In this document: piece by piece, positions 1 to 7,205 of the stretch
Numbering within the stretch: position 1 is the first letter of the stretch
Layout of the letters: every line of letters begins with the position of its first letter
Assembly (NCBI GenBank): GCA_027295975.1
Contig: JAPUJX010000180.1
Location: forward strand, 1 to 23,176
Length of the DNA stretch: 23,176 bases
Source: Gammaproteobacteria bacterium
Lineage (GTDB): Bacteria > Pseudomonadota > Gammaproteobacteria > Pseudomonadales > Azotimanducaceae
Direction: 5' to 3'
The notes under the pieces: model-generated
The model's database searches: none
Told to the model about the DNA's origin: nothing
What the model saw: only the letters and a program-made list of their open reading frames with translations
Made by a program: the position numbers and the translations under genes

Positions 1-855
1 GGTGTCGAAACATTCTTCACTCAGGTGTTCATCGATAACTTTTTCCACGCCGACATGCACCCCGGCAACATATTCGTCGACGTCGCTGATCCGGAAAACC
101 CCCGGTACATCGCGGTCGACTGCGCCATCATCGGCAAGTTGACCAGGGAAGATCAGGACTATCTCGCTCGCAACCTGCTGGCGTTCTTCAACCGTGACTA
201 CGCGGAAGTTGCCCGCTTACACCTGGATTCCGGCTGGATTCCAGAAGAAACCGACGCCGTTGAATTCGAACGCGTTATCAAAGAACTCTGCGAACCCATC
301 TTCGAGAAACCTTTGAACGAGATCCAGTTCAGCCAGTTTCTCGTCCAGCTTTTTCAGACAGCAAGCCAGTTTCAGATGGAGATCCAACCTCAGCTCGTGC
401 TGCTGCAGAAGACGCTCCTGTACATTGAGGGTCTTGGCCGGGAGCTCTACCCGGAGCTAGACCTCTGGGAAACCGCAAAACCGTTCATGGAAACCTGGAT
501 GGCCGAACATGTTGGCCCCGCGGCAACTCTGCGCGCGTTCGCGGCTCGGGGACCAGAGCTTCTCCAGCAGCTACCGAGGCTCCCCGCTCTGATTCTGGAC
601 GCGACGAGCCAGATCCGCCACCTGGAACGTACCGTCGTCCGGCAAGGTACTTCGTTGGCGAATATGGAACAGCGGGTAACAAAGCTCAGTCGTCGCGGCA
701 GGATTCGCCGGTATGCGGGAGCAGCCTTGATCGTCGCGGCCACGTTCCTGTTATGGGAACCTGTGTCACATTCGTTGCAGGCCGGCGAGGATCTCTCCAC
801 AGTGGCAGGTCTGGTGAGCGCCCTGCTCGGATCCCTGTTGCTGATTCGAGCTTAG
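1..855 (+). CDS. ubiB: UbiB, ubiquinone biosynthesis atypical kinase/ATPase (5'-truncated by window edge)
   Basis: C-terminal 284 residues of a UbiB (ABC1/ADCK) protein, which supports coenzyme Q biosynthesis at the inner membrane, probably as an ATPase aiding the Ubi complex. The frame is open from base 1, so the gene begins upstream; the GTG at 25 is internal. Visible marks are the [11 protein letters not shown] catalytic-loop motif at the start and the following [10 protein letters not shown] segment, which corresponds to the DCAIVG metal-binding region of the family. Two hydrophobic helices close the protein (about 810-855 and the stretch just before), matching the C-terminal membrane anchors of UbiB. 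The stop is TAG. Position ahead of hisE-tatABC fits the ubiE-ubiJ-ubiB-(hisI)-hisE-tat order known from Pseudomonas-like genomes; hisI is absent from the 54-base gap that follows. Confidence 0.95.
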   Translation, partial: GVETFFTQVFIDNFFHADMHPGNIFVDVADPENPRYIAVDCAIIGKLTREDQDYLARNLLAFFNRDYAEVARLHLDSGWIPEETDAVEFERVIKELCEPIFEKPLNEIQFSQFLVQLFQTASQFQMEIQPQLVLLQKTLLYIEGLGRELYPELDLWETAKPFMETWMAEHVGPAATLRAFAARGPELLQQLPRLPALILDATSQIRHLERTVVRQGTSLANMEQRVTKLSRRGRIRRYAGAALIVAATFLLWEPVSHSLQAGEDLSTVAGLVSALLGSLLLIRA

Positions 856-909
856 CGGCAGGTTGCACACCCCGGAAAAGTTTCTAAAGGCGTTAGCAGA
901 GAAGCAGTA

Positions 910-1239
910 ATGAACATAATCGACGAATTGACCAAAGTTCTCGAAGCACGACGCGGTGCGGACCACGAATCGTCCTATGTGGCAGGTCTTTACCGGAACG
1001 GGCTCAACAGGATACTCGAGAAAGTGGGCGAGGAAGCCACGGAGGTGATTATCGCGGGCAAAGAGGCGGTCGCCGACGGCCGCCAGGAGGCACTGTTGCA
1101 CGAGGTGGCGGACCTGTGGTTTCACACCTGTGTGCTGCTCGTGCACCTCGAGCAGAAACCACGCTGGGTGCTGGAACTCCTCGAAGCGCGTTTCGGGACT
1201 TCGGGACACGCCGAAAAGGCGAACAGGGGGCAATCATGA
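910..1239 (+). CDS. hisE: Phosphoribosyl-ATP pyrophosphatase HisE
   Basis: 109-residue protein of the MazG-like all-alpha HisE family, which hydrolyses phosphoribosyl-ATP to phosphoribosyl-AMP in the second step of histidine synthesis. The segment KVGEEATEVIIAGK (around residues 38-51) carries the EExxE metal-binding acidic motif, and HEVADLWFHTCVLL further on supplies the ExxD pair. Length is normal for a stand-alone HisE. The ATG has a purine-rich AGAGAAG upstream. The gene follows ubiB by 54 bases and precedes tatA; hisI, which normally sits between ubiB and hisE in this order, is missing, so the cyclohydrolase must be encoded elsewhere if the pathway is complete. The stop codon TGA overlaps an ATG that opens a 35-codon ORF. 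Confidence 0.95.
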   Translation: MNIIDELTKVLEARRGADHESSYVAGLYRNGLNRILEKVGEEATEVIIAGKEAVADGRQEALLHEVADLWFHTCVLLVHLEQKPRWVLELLEARFGTSGHAEKANRGQS

Positions 1240-1343
1240 AGAAAAAGAACCTGACCGAATCCGCGACTGATTCCACCCCCAACGGCACCCGGACACCCTA
1301 TAATTACCGGCAATTACGTAACTACGAATGGAAATGGAGATAG
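1236..1343 (+). CDS. Possible 35-residue mini-ORF coupled to hisE
   Basis: Short ORF whose ATG overlaps the hisE stop (ATGA) and is preceded by a GGGGG run five bases upstream, a plausible ribosome-binding site for translational coupling. It encodes a basic, polar peptide starting MKKKNLTES and ending NYEWKWR before a TAG at 1341-1343. It is in the same frame as tatA, whose CTG start lies one codon after the TAG. I recognise no family. It may be a real leader-type peptide controlling tatA, an extension of tatA cut off by an amber codon, or chance; a perfect TATAAT also lies inside it, which could mean the stretch is simply a promoter region. Confidence 0.3.
   Translation: MKKKNLTESATDSTPNGTRTPYNYRQLRNYEWKWR
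1299..1304 (+). promoter_or_regulatory. Possible -10 element upstream of tatA
   Basis: Perfect TATAAT hexamer in the 107-base hisE-tatA gap, about 43 bases before the tatA CTG start. I find no convincing -35 at 16-18 bases upstream (C-rich sequence there), so this would be a weak or activator-dependent promoter, or chance. Confidence 0.3.
1336..1340 (+). promoter_or_regulatory. Ribosome-binding site that fixes the tatA CTG start
   Basis: GGAGA, six bases upstream of CTG 1347. Together with the in-frame TAG at 1341-1343 it restricts tatA initiation to CTG. Confidence 0.65.
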
Positions 1344-1346
1344 CTC

Positions 1347-1580
1347 CTGTTTGGAGGATTTGGTCTAACCGAGCTTCTGGTCATTCTAGCCATTGTACTG
1401 CTGATTTTCGGACCGAAGCGGTTGAAGAGCATCGGCGCGGATCTGGGTAATGCCATCAAAGGTTTTCGCAAGGCGGTGACCGACGATGAGCAAACCAGAA
1501 CAACCGAAGATCCCAAGGTGATCGATGGCGAATTGAACGAAGCGCACCGCAGCGAGAGTAAACAAGACACGCATGTTTGA
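1347..1580 (+). CDS. tatA: Sec-independent protein translocase subunit TatA (CTG start)
   Basis: 77-residue TatA, the pore-forming subunit of the twin-arginine translocase. After a start at CTG 1347 the protein reads [19 protein letters not shown], the family's single N-terminal membrane helix, followed by the [14 protein letters not shown] hinge and amphipathic helix and a short charged tail. No ATG, GTG or TTG occurs in frame before the membrane helix: the frame is closed by TAG at 1341-1343, and the next normal start (TTG in PKRLK) lies after the helix. GGAGA at 1336-1340 sits six bases before the CTG, ideal for a ribosome-binding site. An original ATG mutated to CTG, a sequencing error, or genuine CTG initiation would all fit. 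The 3' end overlaps tatB by eight bases, so translation is probably coupled. Confidence 0.88.
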   Translation: MFGGFGLTELLVILAIVLLIFGPKRLKSIGADLGNAIKGFRKAVTDDEQTRTTEDPKVIDGELNEAHRSESKQDTHV

Positions 1581-2070
1581 TATCGGTTTTCCCGAACTGG
1601 TTTTGATCGCCGTCGTCGGGTTGCTGGTGATCGGACCGGAACGTCTACCGGAAACGTTACGCACCTTGGGTCTGTGGCTGGGCCGCATGCGACGCAGCTT
1701 CGCCAAGGTCAAAAACGAAATCGAGGCCGAAATCGGTATGGACGAGGTACGCCGGCAGTTGCACAACGAATCCGTGATGGAGGAGATGAAACGGATCGAG
1801 GCAGAGGTGCGCGGCACGGCGGACGACACCCGCAAGGTTCTGGAGGAAGCCACCATTCTCCCAGGCTCCGAAACATCATCGAGGGAGCCGCCGCCAGCGA
1901 GCGACGCGAGCAGTGCGAGCACGCCGGTTGACCCGGCACCGGATACCGACGATGCAGCGCATGCACTCGGCACGCCCGACGACAACCCGCCTTCAGAAGA
2001 AAAAGCCGCAGACGAGATCAAAGAACAACCCACGGACGGGGTGCGCCCCGCTAACGAAGCAAATGGCTAG
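1573..2070 (+). CDS. tatB: Sec-independent protein translocase subunit TatB
   Basis: 165-residue TatB, partner of TatC in the receptor complex that binds twin-arginine signal peptides. It begins [26 protein letters not shown], the N-terminal membrane helix with the FPEL and GPERLP signatures that separate TatB from TatA. A long amphipathic helix follows (about residues 22-90, [19 protein letters not shown] and onward), then an acidic, proline- and serine-rich tail that is expected to be disordered. Length is normal for the family. Its start lies inside the end of tatA (eight-base overlap) and tatC follows after 11 bases, so tatABC form one operon. The stop is TAG, one of several ordinary uses of this codon in the window. 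Confidence 0.95.
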   Translation: MFDIGFPELVLIAVVGLLVIGPERLPETLRTLGLWLGRMRRSFAKVKNEIEAEIGMDEVRRQLHNESVMEEMKRIEAEVRGTADDTRKVLEEATILPGSETSSREPPPASDASSASTPVDPAPDTDDAAHALGTPDDNPPSEEKAADEIKEQPTDGVRPANEANG

Positions 2071-2081
2071 GTTCCCTAGAA

Positions 2082-2849
2082 GTGGCTAACGAAGAACAAA
2101 CCACCCACGATGAGTTGGTGGACAGCGCGGAGCAACCGTTTTTATCTCACATCATCGAACTGCGCTCACGCATTCTTCGCGGCGTATTGGTCGTGGTCCT
2201 CATTTTCATCCCGTTGTTTTTTATCGCCGACGATCTCTACCGCTTCATCGCCGCGCCGTTGATGGCGCACCTGCCCAACGGTGGCAATATGATCGCAACG
2301 GGTGTTGCCTCACCTTTTCTGACACCGTTCAAGACAACCATTTTTGCAGCCATCTTCCTCGGTATGCCATTTCTGTTACACCAGATCTGGGGGTTTGTCT
2401 CGCCTGGTCTCTACCTTCACGAGAAGAAGTTTGCCGTCCCGTTGCTGCTCTCGAGCATCATGCTTTTCTATCTCGGTATGTCGTTTGCTTATTTCGCCGT
2501 CTTTCCACTCATATTCGCGTTTTTCGCCAGCGTGACGCCTGAAGGCGTGACGATGATGACCGACATAAGCAGCTACCTCGATTTTGTGCTGAAGTTGTTC
2601 TTCGCATTCGGTTTCGCTTTCGAGATTCCCATTGCCACTGTGCTGATTGCATGGTCGGGCCTCTCCACCGCAGCAAGCATGGCGAAAAAACGGCCTTACA
2701 TCATCGTCGGGTGTTTTATCGTCGGGATGCTGTTGACCCCACCCGACGTCATTTCACAACTCATGTTGGCACTACCGATGTGGATTCTGTTCGAAATAGG
2801 CGTCTTCCTCGCACGGTTCGTCGAACGGCATTCCAACGAACCCGACTGA
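2082..2849 (+). CDS. tatC: Sec-independent protein translocase subunit TatC
   Basis: 255-residue polytopic membrane protein, the core of the Tat receptor. The conserved N-terminal segment EQPFLSHIIELRSRILRG (starting near residue 18) precedes the first of six predicted membrane helices, and FVSPGLYLHEKKF (around residue 107) matches the family's first cytoplasmic-loop signature containing the F-x-x-P-G-L-x-x-x-E-(R/K) motif that contacts the twin-arginine. The GTG start at 2082 is chosen because it gives the usual length and lies just after tatB; the ribosome-binding site is weak, suggesting coupling to tatB. The next gene, a GNAT acetyltransferase, starts 23 bases after the stop. Confidence 0.95.
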   Translation: MANEEQTTHDELVDSAEQPFLSHIIELRSRILRGVLVVVLIFIPLFFIADDLYRFIAAPLMAHLPNGGNMIATGVASPFLTPFKTTIFAAIFLGMPFLLHQIWGFVSPGLYLHEKKFAVPLLLSSIMLFYLGMSFAYFAVFPLIFAFFASVTPEGVTMMTDISSYLDFVLKLFFAFGFAFEIPIATVLIAWSGLSTAASMAKKRPYIIVGCFIVGMLLTPPDVISQLMLALPMWILFEIGVFLARFVERHSNEPD

Positions 2850-2872
2850 GAAGCGAGCCGAGCGCCGAATAC

Positions 2873-3331
2873 ATGAGCCAGCTCGAGTTCGTCGACTTCC
2901 GCCCGGAGATGGTTGATGAACTCATTTCCATGTGGCGGCGCAGTTTCAACAGAGCGCTTGCACCCTACAGGGATTCACATTCATTTGAGGAGCAGCGCGA
3001 ATTTCTGCTCGAGGTGTTGCGCAAGCGCGCGGTCCTCACGGTCGCACAACACCGGGAAACGATTGTCGGCTTTATGGCCCAAGCCGGTGAGAAAATCGAA
3101 CAGCTTTACCTGCATGTGAATCATCAAAACCGGGGCGTCGGCAGCCAGTTCATCGAACTCGCCAAGTCCGCCGCTCCAGGGCGCCTGCACCTGTACACTT
3201 TTCAGCGCAACCTAAAAGCACGCCGTTTCTACAAAAAACACGGGTTTCGCGAAATTGCCTATGGTTACGTGAATATGGAAGGCCTGGCAGACGTGGAGTT
3301 GGAATATCTCCCCCTCGATCAACCCCGCTGA
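2873..3331 (+). CDS. GNAT-family N-acetyltransferase
   Basis: 152-residue acetyltransferase of the GNAT fold, which transfers an acetyl group from acetyl-CoA to an unknown amine. The segment LYLHVNHQNRGVGSQFIELAKS (about residues 81-102) contains the acetyl-CoA binding R/Q-x-x-G-x-G motif (QNRGVG), and RRFYKKHGFREI is the typical C-terminal N-A-R-x-F-Y-x-x-x-G-F motif. The ATG at 2873 is preferred over upstream starts in the same frame, because those would place the gene across the end of tatC and add residues unrelated to the fold. Close spacing to tatC suggests cotranscription, but nothing shows a role in export. The substrate cannot be told from the sequence. It converges on dtd. Confidence 0.85.
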   Translation: MSQLEFVDFRPEMVDELISMWRRSFNRALAPYRDSHSFEEQREFLLEVLRKRAVLTVAQHRETIVGFMAQAGEKIEQLYLHVNHQNRGVGSQFIELAKSAAPGRLHLYTFQRNLKARRFYKKHGFREIAYGYVNMEGLADVELEYLPLDQPR

Positions 3332-3362
3332 TCGCACCAGGCGCCCGTTTGTCTCACTACTC

Positions 3363-3800
3363 TCATTTCTCGAGCAAAAAAGTAACCGGCCCATCGTTGG
3401 TCAGCGCCACCTGCATATCGGCTCCGAATCGACCCTCACTGACTTTGCTCCAACATTCCCGCATACGTTTGACGAAACTACGATAAAGTATCTCGGCAAG
3501 TTCTGGCGCCGCCGCCGGGCTGAAGCCGGGGCGCCTGCCCCTCGTCGTATCCGCAGCCAGAGTGAACTGAGAAACAACCAGGACCCCGCCATCAACCTCC
3601 ATCACCGAGCGATTCATCGCCTTGTCCGCATCGGGAAAGATGCGCAACCCCAACGTTTTTTCCACCAGCCGGTTGACCTCGGCCTGGGAGTCTCCCTTCT
3701 CCACCCCCAGAAAAACCAGCAGCCCAAAACCGATACCCGCAATGGTTTCTCCGTCGACCGTTACAGACGCTTCGCTCACTCGCTGTAACAAAACACGCAT
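3363..3800 (-). CDS. dtd: D-aminoacyl-tRNA deacylase Dtd
   Basis: 145-residue Dtd, which hydrolyses D-amino acids (and glycine mischarged on tRNA-Ala) from tRNA in the cytoplasm. It starts MRVLLQRVSEASVTVDG, contains the SQFTL active-site motif (VVSQFTLAADT) and ends with LTNDGPVTFLLEK, carrying the NxGPVT-type motif characteristic of the family. Length is standard. The ATG at 3800 has a GGGAGA sequence five bases upstream on the minus strand. It lies 75 bases downstream of typA in the same orientation and may be cotranscribed with it; the GNAT gene converges 31 bases away. Confidence 0.96.
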   Translation of the reverse strand: MRVLLQRVSEASVTVDGETIAGIGFGLLVFLGVEKGDSQAEVNRLVEKTLGLRIFPDADKAMNRSVMEVDGGVLVVSQFTLAADTTRGRRPGFSPAAAPELAEILYRSFVKRMRECWSKVSEGRFGADMQVALTNDGPVTFLLEK

Positions 3801-3875
3801 GTAATCTCCCGCGCACGCAGATCAACTTATGCTGAGTCTGCCCCGGTAACCGAGGTAAAATGAACTGACCCCTTT

Positions 3876-5684
3876 TTATCCGGCCCGCTTCCGTTCGTGG
3901 GCTTTCAGGTAGAGTTTGCGGATACGAATCGCCTTGGGGGTGATCTCCACCAGTTCATCGTCGTCGATGAATTCCAGCGACTGCTCGAGGCTCAAGCGCA
4001 TCGGAGTGGTGAGCAATATATTCTCGTCGCTTCCCGCGGCGCGAATATTCGTGAGCTTCTTTTCTTTCAGGGGGTTGACAACCATGTCGGAATCGCGACT
4101 GTTCAAACCGACAACCATACCCTCGTATACCTCATCGTTCGGTCCGATCATCAACCGACCCCGGTTTTGCAGGTTGAACAGCGCATATGCCACGGCTTTG
4201 CCTTCGGCCATGGCGATGAGCACGCCGTTCTTGCGTTGCCCTATCTCCCCGGGGGTACGCGGCCCGTACCCTTCGGCGGCAAAGGTCATGATACCGGTGC
4301 CGGAGGTCATTGAGAGAAACTGTTGCCGGTAGCCCATGAGCCCACGAGTTGGAATGCGATATCTGATCCGCACCCTGCCGTGGCCGTCCGGATACATCGC
4401 TTCGAGCCCACCACGGCGCACGCCGAGGCTTTCCATTACCTTGCCTTGATGAACGTCCTCAATATCAACCGTCAATATCTCGAAAGGCTCGAGAATCTCG
4501 CCGTCAACCTCTCGAGTGATGACCTGGGGGCGCGAAACCGCAAGCTCATATCCCTCTCGGCGCATAGTTTCAATCAACACGGACAGGTGTAACTCACCAC
4601 GTCCGGACACCTGGAAACGATCCGGGTCGTCGGTTTCGCTCACCGAAAGTGCCACGTTATGAGACGCTTCGCGATACAGCCGGTCCTTCAGCTGACGGCT
4701 GGTGAGGTAATCGCCGTCGCGGCCGGCGAAAGGTGAGGTGTTTACGCAGAACATCATCGTGAGGGTCGGTTCATCCACGATGAGGGCCGGCAACCGCTCG
4801 ACTCGCTCCGGGGCACAAATGGTCTCGGAAATCCCGATTTCCGCTACCCCGGTGACACAGACGATGTCACCGGCGAAAGCCTCTTCACGCTCGATACGCT
4901 CGAGTCCCCTGTATCCGAGCACCGAAAGGATCTTCCCTTTACGGGACCGTCCATCAGGGTCCACAACCACCACGGGTTGGTTTCGGCTCACCCGACCGCG
5001 CTTGATCCGACCAATGCCCATGACGCCAACGAAGCTCGAGTAGTCGAGCGCGCTGATCTGCATCTGCAGCGGCGCATCTTCTTCCACGTCGGGCGGCGGC
5101 ACACAGTCGATAATCGTATCGAGGAGTACCGTCATGTCTTCCCCAAGGGGGTCGGGCTCCTCGCCTGCCTGGCCCAACAGGGCCGATGCGTAAACTATCG
5201 GGAAATCCAACTGATCTTCCGTTGCACCGAGGTTGTCGAACAGGTCGAATACTTCATCCACCACGCGGTGAGGCTCCGCACCGGGGCGGTCCACCTTGTT
5301 CACCACAACAATTGGATTCAGGCCCGCCGCGAAGGCCTTCTGGGTCACGAAGCGGGTCTGCGGCATGGGGCCTTCCACCGCGTCAACCAGCAGCAGCACA
5401 GAATCGACCATGGAGAGTATCCGTTCCACTTCTCCACCGAAATCGGCGTGGCCGGGGGTGTCGACGATGTTGATTCGGTGCTCAAGGTACTCGATGGCGG
5501 TGTTTTTCTAGAGTATCGTGATCCCACGCTCACGTTCGAGTTCGTTGCTGTCCATCACCCGTTCGGCCAGCGCGGCGTTGCGCCCCAGCATGCCCGTCTG
5601 TTGGAGCAACCGGTCGATAAGCGTTGTTTTGCCATGATCCACGTGAGCGATGATGGCGACGTTGCGCAGGGGGACTCGAGACAC
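3876..5684 (-). pseudogene. typA: Ribosome-associated GTPase TypA/BipA, interrupted by an in-frame amber codon
   Basis: Full-length reading frame of 602 codons matching TypA/BipA, a translational GTPase of the EF-G type that binds 70S ribosomes and helps 50S assembly and cold/stress adaptation. From GTG 5684 it reads through the G1 motif [15 protein letters not shown] and the switch-I stretch ERERGITIL, then meets TAG at 5508-5510 (codon 59), then continues in the same frame with [31 protein letters not shown] (shown only in part by the family; G3 is DTPGH), G4 NKVDRPGA and the domain III, V and C-terminal parts to TAA. No start codon follows the TAG before the G3 motif; the first is GTG 5429, which would lose G1-G3. 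Everything downstream is intact, so the lesion is recent, an assembly or sequencing error, or suppressed by read-through. E. coli has Ala at this place as I recall, and Ala to TAG needs at least two base changes. Confidence 0.85.
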
Positions 5685-5717
5685 TAATATTCTCTGCCGA
5701 AAAAAAGGTGGCGAATT

Positions 5718-6773
5718 ATGGCGGAACCGCGGAGGGCTGTCGCGTTAATTTCGGGCGGTCTGGACTCCATGCTGGCAGCGAAGGTCATCATGGAGCAGGG
5801 CGTACACGTGGAAGGTATCAACTTCTTCACCGGCTTTTGCGTGGAAGGACATACTCACGCCATTCGAGAAAAAGACCGGGCCAAACCCAAACGGAACAAT
5901 GCCCTGTGGGTGGCGGAACAACTTGGCATCAAGCTGCACATCATCGACGTCATCGACGAATACAAAGACGTATTGCTGAACCCGAAACACGGCTACGGAG
6001 CAAACCTCAACCCCTGTCTGGACTGCAAGGTTTTCATGGTTCGTAAAGCGCTGGCGTGGGGTTTCATGGAGGAGAACGGGTTCGACTTCATCATCACCGG
6101 TGAGGTGATCGGGCAACGCCCGATGAGCCAGCGTAAAGATACCATGCCGGTGATCGCCCGTGAGTCGGGGGCTGACGATCGCCTGCTGCGGCCGCTGTGC
6201 GCGAAAAACCTGCCCCCGACCCTGCCCGAGAAAGAGGGTTGGGTAAACCGTGAGGAACTCCACGACTTCAGCGGCCGTACCCGCAAGCCGCAGATCCAGC
6301 TCGCCGAAAAATTCGGTTTCAGCGACTGGGCGCAACCCGCAGGCGGCTGTTGTTTTCTGACGGACGCCCAATATTCCGCCAAGCTGGTCGATCTCTGGCA
6401 GGCTCACGGTCACCGGGAGTACGAACTCGACGACATCGTCCTGCTGAAGATCGGCCGGCACATCCGCCCCGCCCCCCACTTCAAGCTGATCGTCGGGCGC
6501 GAGGAAGGCGAAAACAACTACCTCGAAGGTTATCGCAAACAATTCGTCTCGCTTCACCCGGTAAGCCACCGAGGGCCGCTGTGCCTGATCGACGGTACAC
6601 CCGGCCCTGAGGACATTCACCTTGCCGCGCGCATCGTAGCCCGCTACAGCCAAGGGAAAACCGCGAGGGAGGTACGCGTTTCGGTACAACAGCCCGGGGG
6701 CGAGATTGAGGAAAAGACCGTTGTTCCGCTTCCCCCAAACGAAGTTTGCGAGAATTGGCATGTCTCGGCTTGA
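5718..6773 (+). CDS. ThiI-like PP-loop tRNA thiouridine synthase with C-terminal NFACT-R-like domain
   Basis: 351-residue protein. The N-terminal two thirds are an ATP-pyrophosphatase of the ThiI/MnmA class: SGGLDS PP-loop at residues 12-17, paired cysteines in NPCLDCK (C100, C103) and a second pair in GGCCFLTD (C211, C212) that could act in sulfur transfer. The last third, from about residue 225, contains [20 protein letters not shown] (245 onward) and EN at 265-266, closely resembling the NFACT-R RNA-binding domain that is known in fusions with ThiI-like thiouridine synthases. It lacks the N-terminal ferredoxin-like and THUMP domains of classical ThiI, so NFACT-R may replace THUMP in tRNA binding. 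Expected reaction: adenylation and thiolation of a tRNA uridine; the position is not known. AAGGTGG lies six bases before the ATG. tusA overlaps its end by 14 bases, pointing to a sulfur relay. Confidence 0.8.
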   Translation: MAEPRRAVALISGGLDSMLAAKVIMEQGVHVEGINFFTGFCVEGHTHAIREKDRAKPKRNNALWVAEQLGIKLHIIDVIDEYKDVLLNPKHGYGANLNPCLDCKVFMVRKALAWGFMEENGFDFIITGEVIGQRPMSQRKDTMPVIARESGADDRLLRPLCAKNLPPTLPEKEGWVNREELHDFSGRTRKPQIQLAEKFGFSDWAQPAGGCCFLTDAQYSAKLVDLWQAHGHREYELDDIVLLKIGRHIRPAPHFKLIVGREEGENNYLEGYRKQFVSLHPVSHRGPLCLIDGTPGPEDIHLAARIVARYSQGKTAREVRVSVQQPGGEIEEKTVVPLPPNEVCENWHVSA

Positions 6774-6990
6774 AACCCTGGATACGAGAGGGTTACTGTG
6801 TCCACTGCCGGTGATCAGGACCCAGGATAAAATCAAAAACCTGACACCAGGTATGTTGCTCGATGTGTTTGCGACCGACCCTGGGACATTACACGACATA
6901 CCAGCGTGGTGCCGGGTTCACGGTCATGAACTGGTGGAAACCGAGCAGAAAGGCAGAGACATCCGGATTCGGGTGAGAGTCTGCGCTTGA
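6760..6990 (+). CDS. tusA: TusA-family sulfur carrier protein
   Basis: 76-residue protein with the two-layer TusA/SirA fold signature: LDTRGLLCPLPVIRTQDKI with the sulfur-accepting cysteine C14 in the CPxP motif (CPLP), followed by the G-x-x-L-x-V-x-A-T-D-P-G segment (PGMLLDVFATDPGT). TusA proteins carry a persulfide from cysteine desulfurase or rhodanese to tRNA thiolation or to sulfur-oxidation enzymes. ATG 6760 is chosen because it gives the standard length; an upstream GTG/ATG in the same frame would run deeper into the preceding gene. The 14-base overlap with the ThiI-like gene strongly suggests that the two work together, with TusA as sulfur donor. No tusBCD or dsr genes are nearby. Confidence 0.92.
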   Translation: MSRLETLDTRGLLCPLPVIRTQDKIKNLTPGMLLDVFATDPGTLHDIPAWCRVHGHELVETEQKGRDIRIRVRVCA

Positions 6991-6998
6991 AATCAGAG

Positions 6999-7015
6999 CG
7001 CACCAAATCGGTGCG
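6999..7015. promoter_or_regulatory. NtrC-type enhancer dyad upstream of glnA (site 1)
   Basis: Dyad GCACCAAATCGGTGC (core 7000-7014) matches the NtrC consensus GCAC-N7-GTGC, with one further base pair on each side. Its centre is about 127 bases upstream of the start site predicted from the sigma-54 promoter at 7108-7123. Confidence 0.75.
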
Positions 7016-7039
7016 TGGTGGGGGAACGGGGGGATTTAC

Positions 7040-7054
7040 GCACCAATCGAGTGT
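7040..7054. promoter_or_regulatory. Probable second NtrC site upstream of glnA (site 2)
   Basis: GCAC-CAATCGA-GTGT, one mismatch from GCAC-N7-GTGC. It is centred 40 bases (about four helical turns) after site 1, roughly at -87, the kind of paired arrangement known for glnA enhancers. Confidence 0.55.
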
Positions 7055-7107
7055 GCAAGTGAACGATCACTTACGGCCCAGTCCCTTTGCTGAATACGCA
7101 TCCGTTC

Positions 7108-7123
7108 TGGCAACGAAGTTGCA
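7108..7123 (+). promoter_or_regulatory. Sigma-54 promoter of glnA
   Basis: TGGCAACGAAGTTGCA has the invariant GG (-24) and GC (-12) separated by ten bases and agrees with TGGCAC-N5-TTGCA except at one position. Expected transcription start near 7134, about 72 bases before the glnA ATG. With the upstream GCAC-N7-GTGC dyads this is a classical NtrC-activated, nitrogen-limitation promoter. Confidence 0.85.
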
Positions 7124-7205
7124 TGGTGCGTAGGTAGGATTGATTGGTAGCTAGAAACCCAAAGATTGAATCAGAAAGATAAAACAGTAGGAGCAGGTAA
7201 TACCG

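Noticed and set aside
2651..3331. 226-residue version of the GNAT protein starting inside tatC
   Set aside because: The extra residues overlap tatC and show no acetyltransferase similarity; ATG 2873 fits the fold.
1341..5510. Genome-wide reassignment of UAG (for example to pyrrolysine) to explain both amber codons
   Set aside because: TAG ends at least six normal genes in this window (ubiB, tatB, glnA, secB, hisB, yggX) at their expected family lengths, so general reassignment is unlikely; local suppression remains possible.
4977..5687. Plus-strand ORF of 236 residues over the typA region
   Set aside because: Antisense of typA. It is open only because of reverse-complement codon bias and has no recognisable domain.
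5745..6899. Minus-strand ORF of 384 residues
   Set aside because: Antisense shadow of the ThiI-like and tusA genes.
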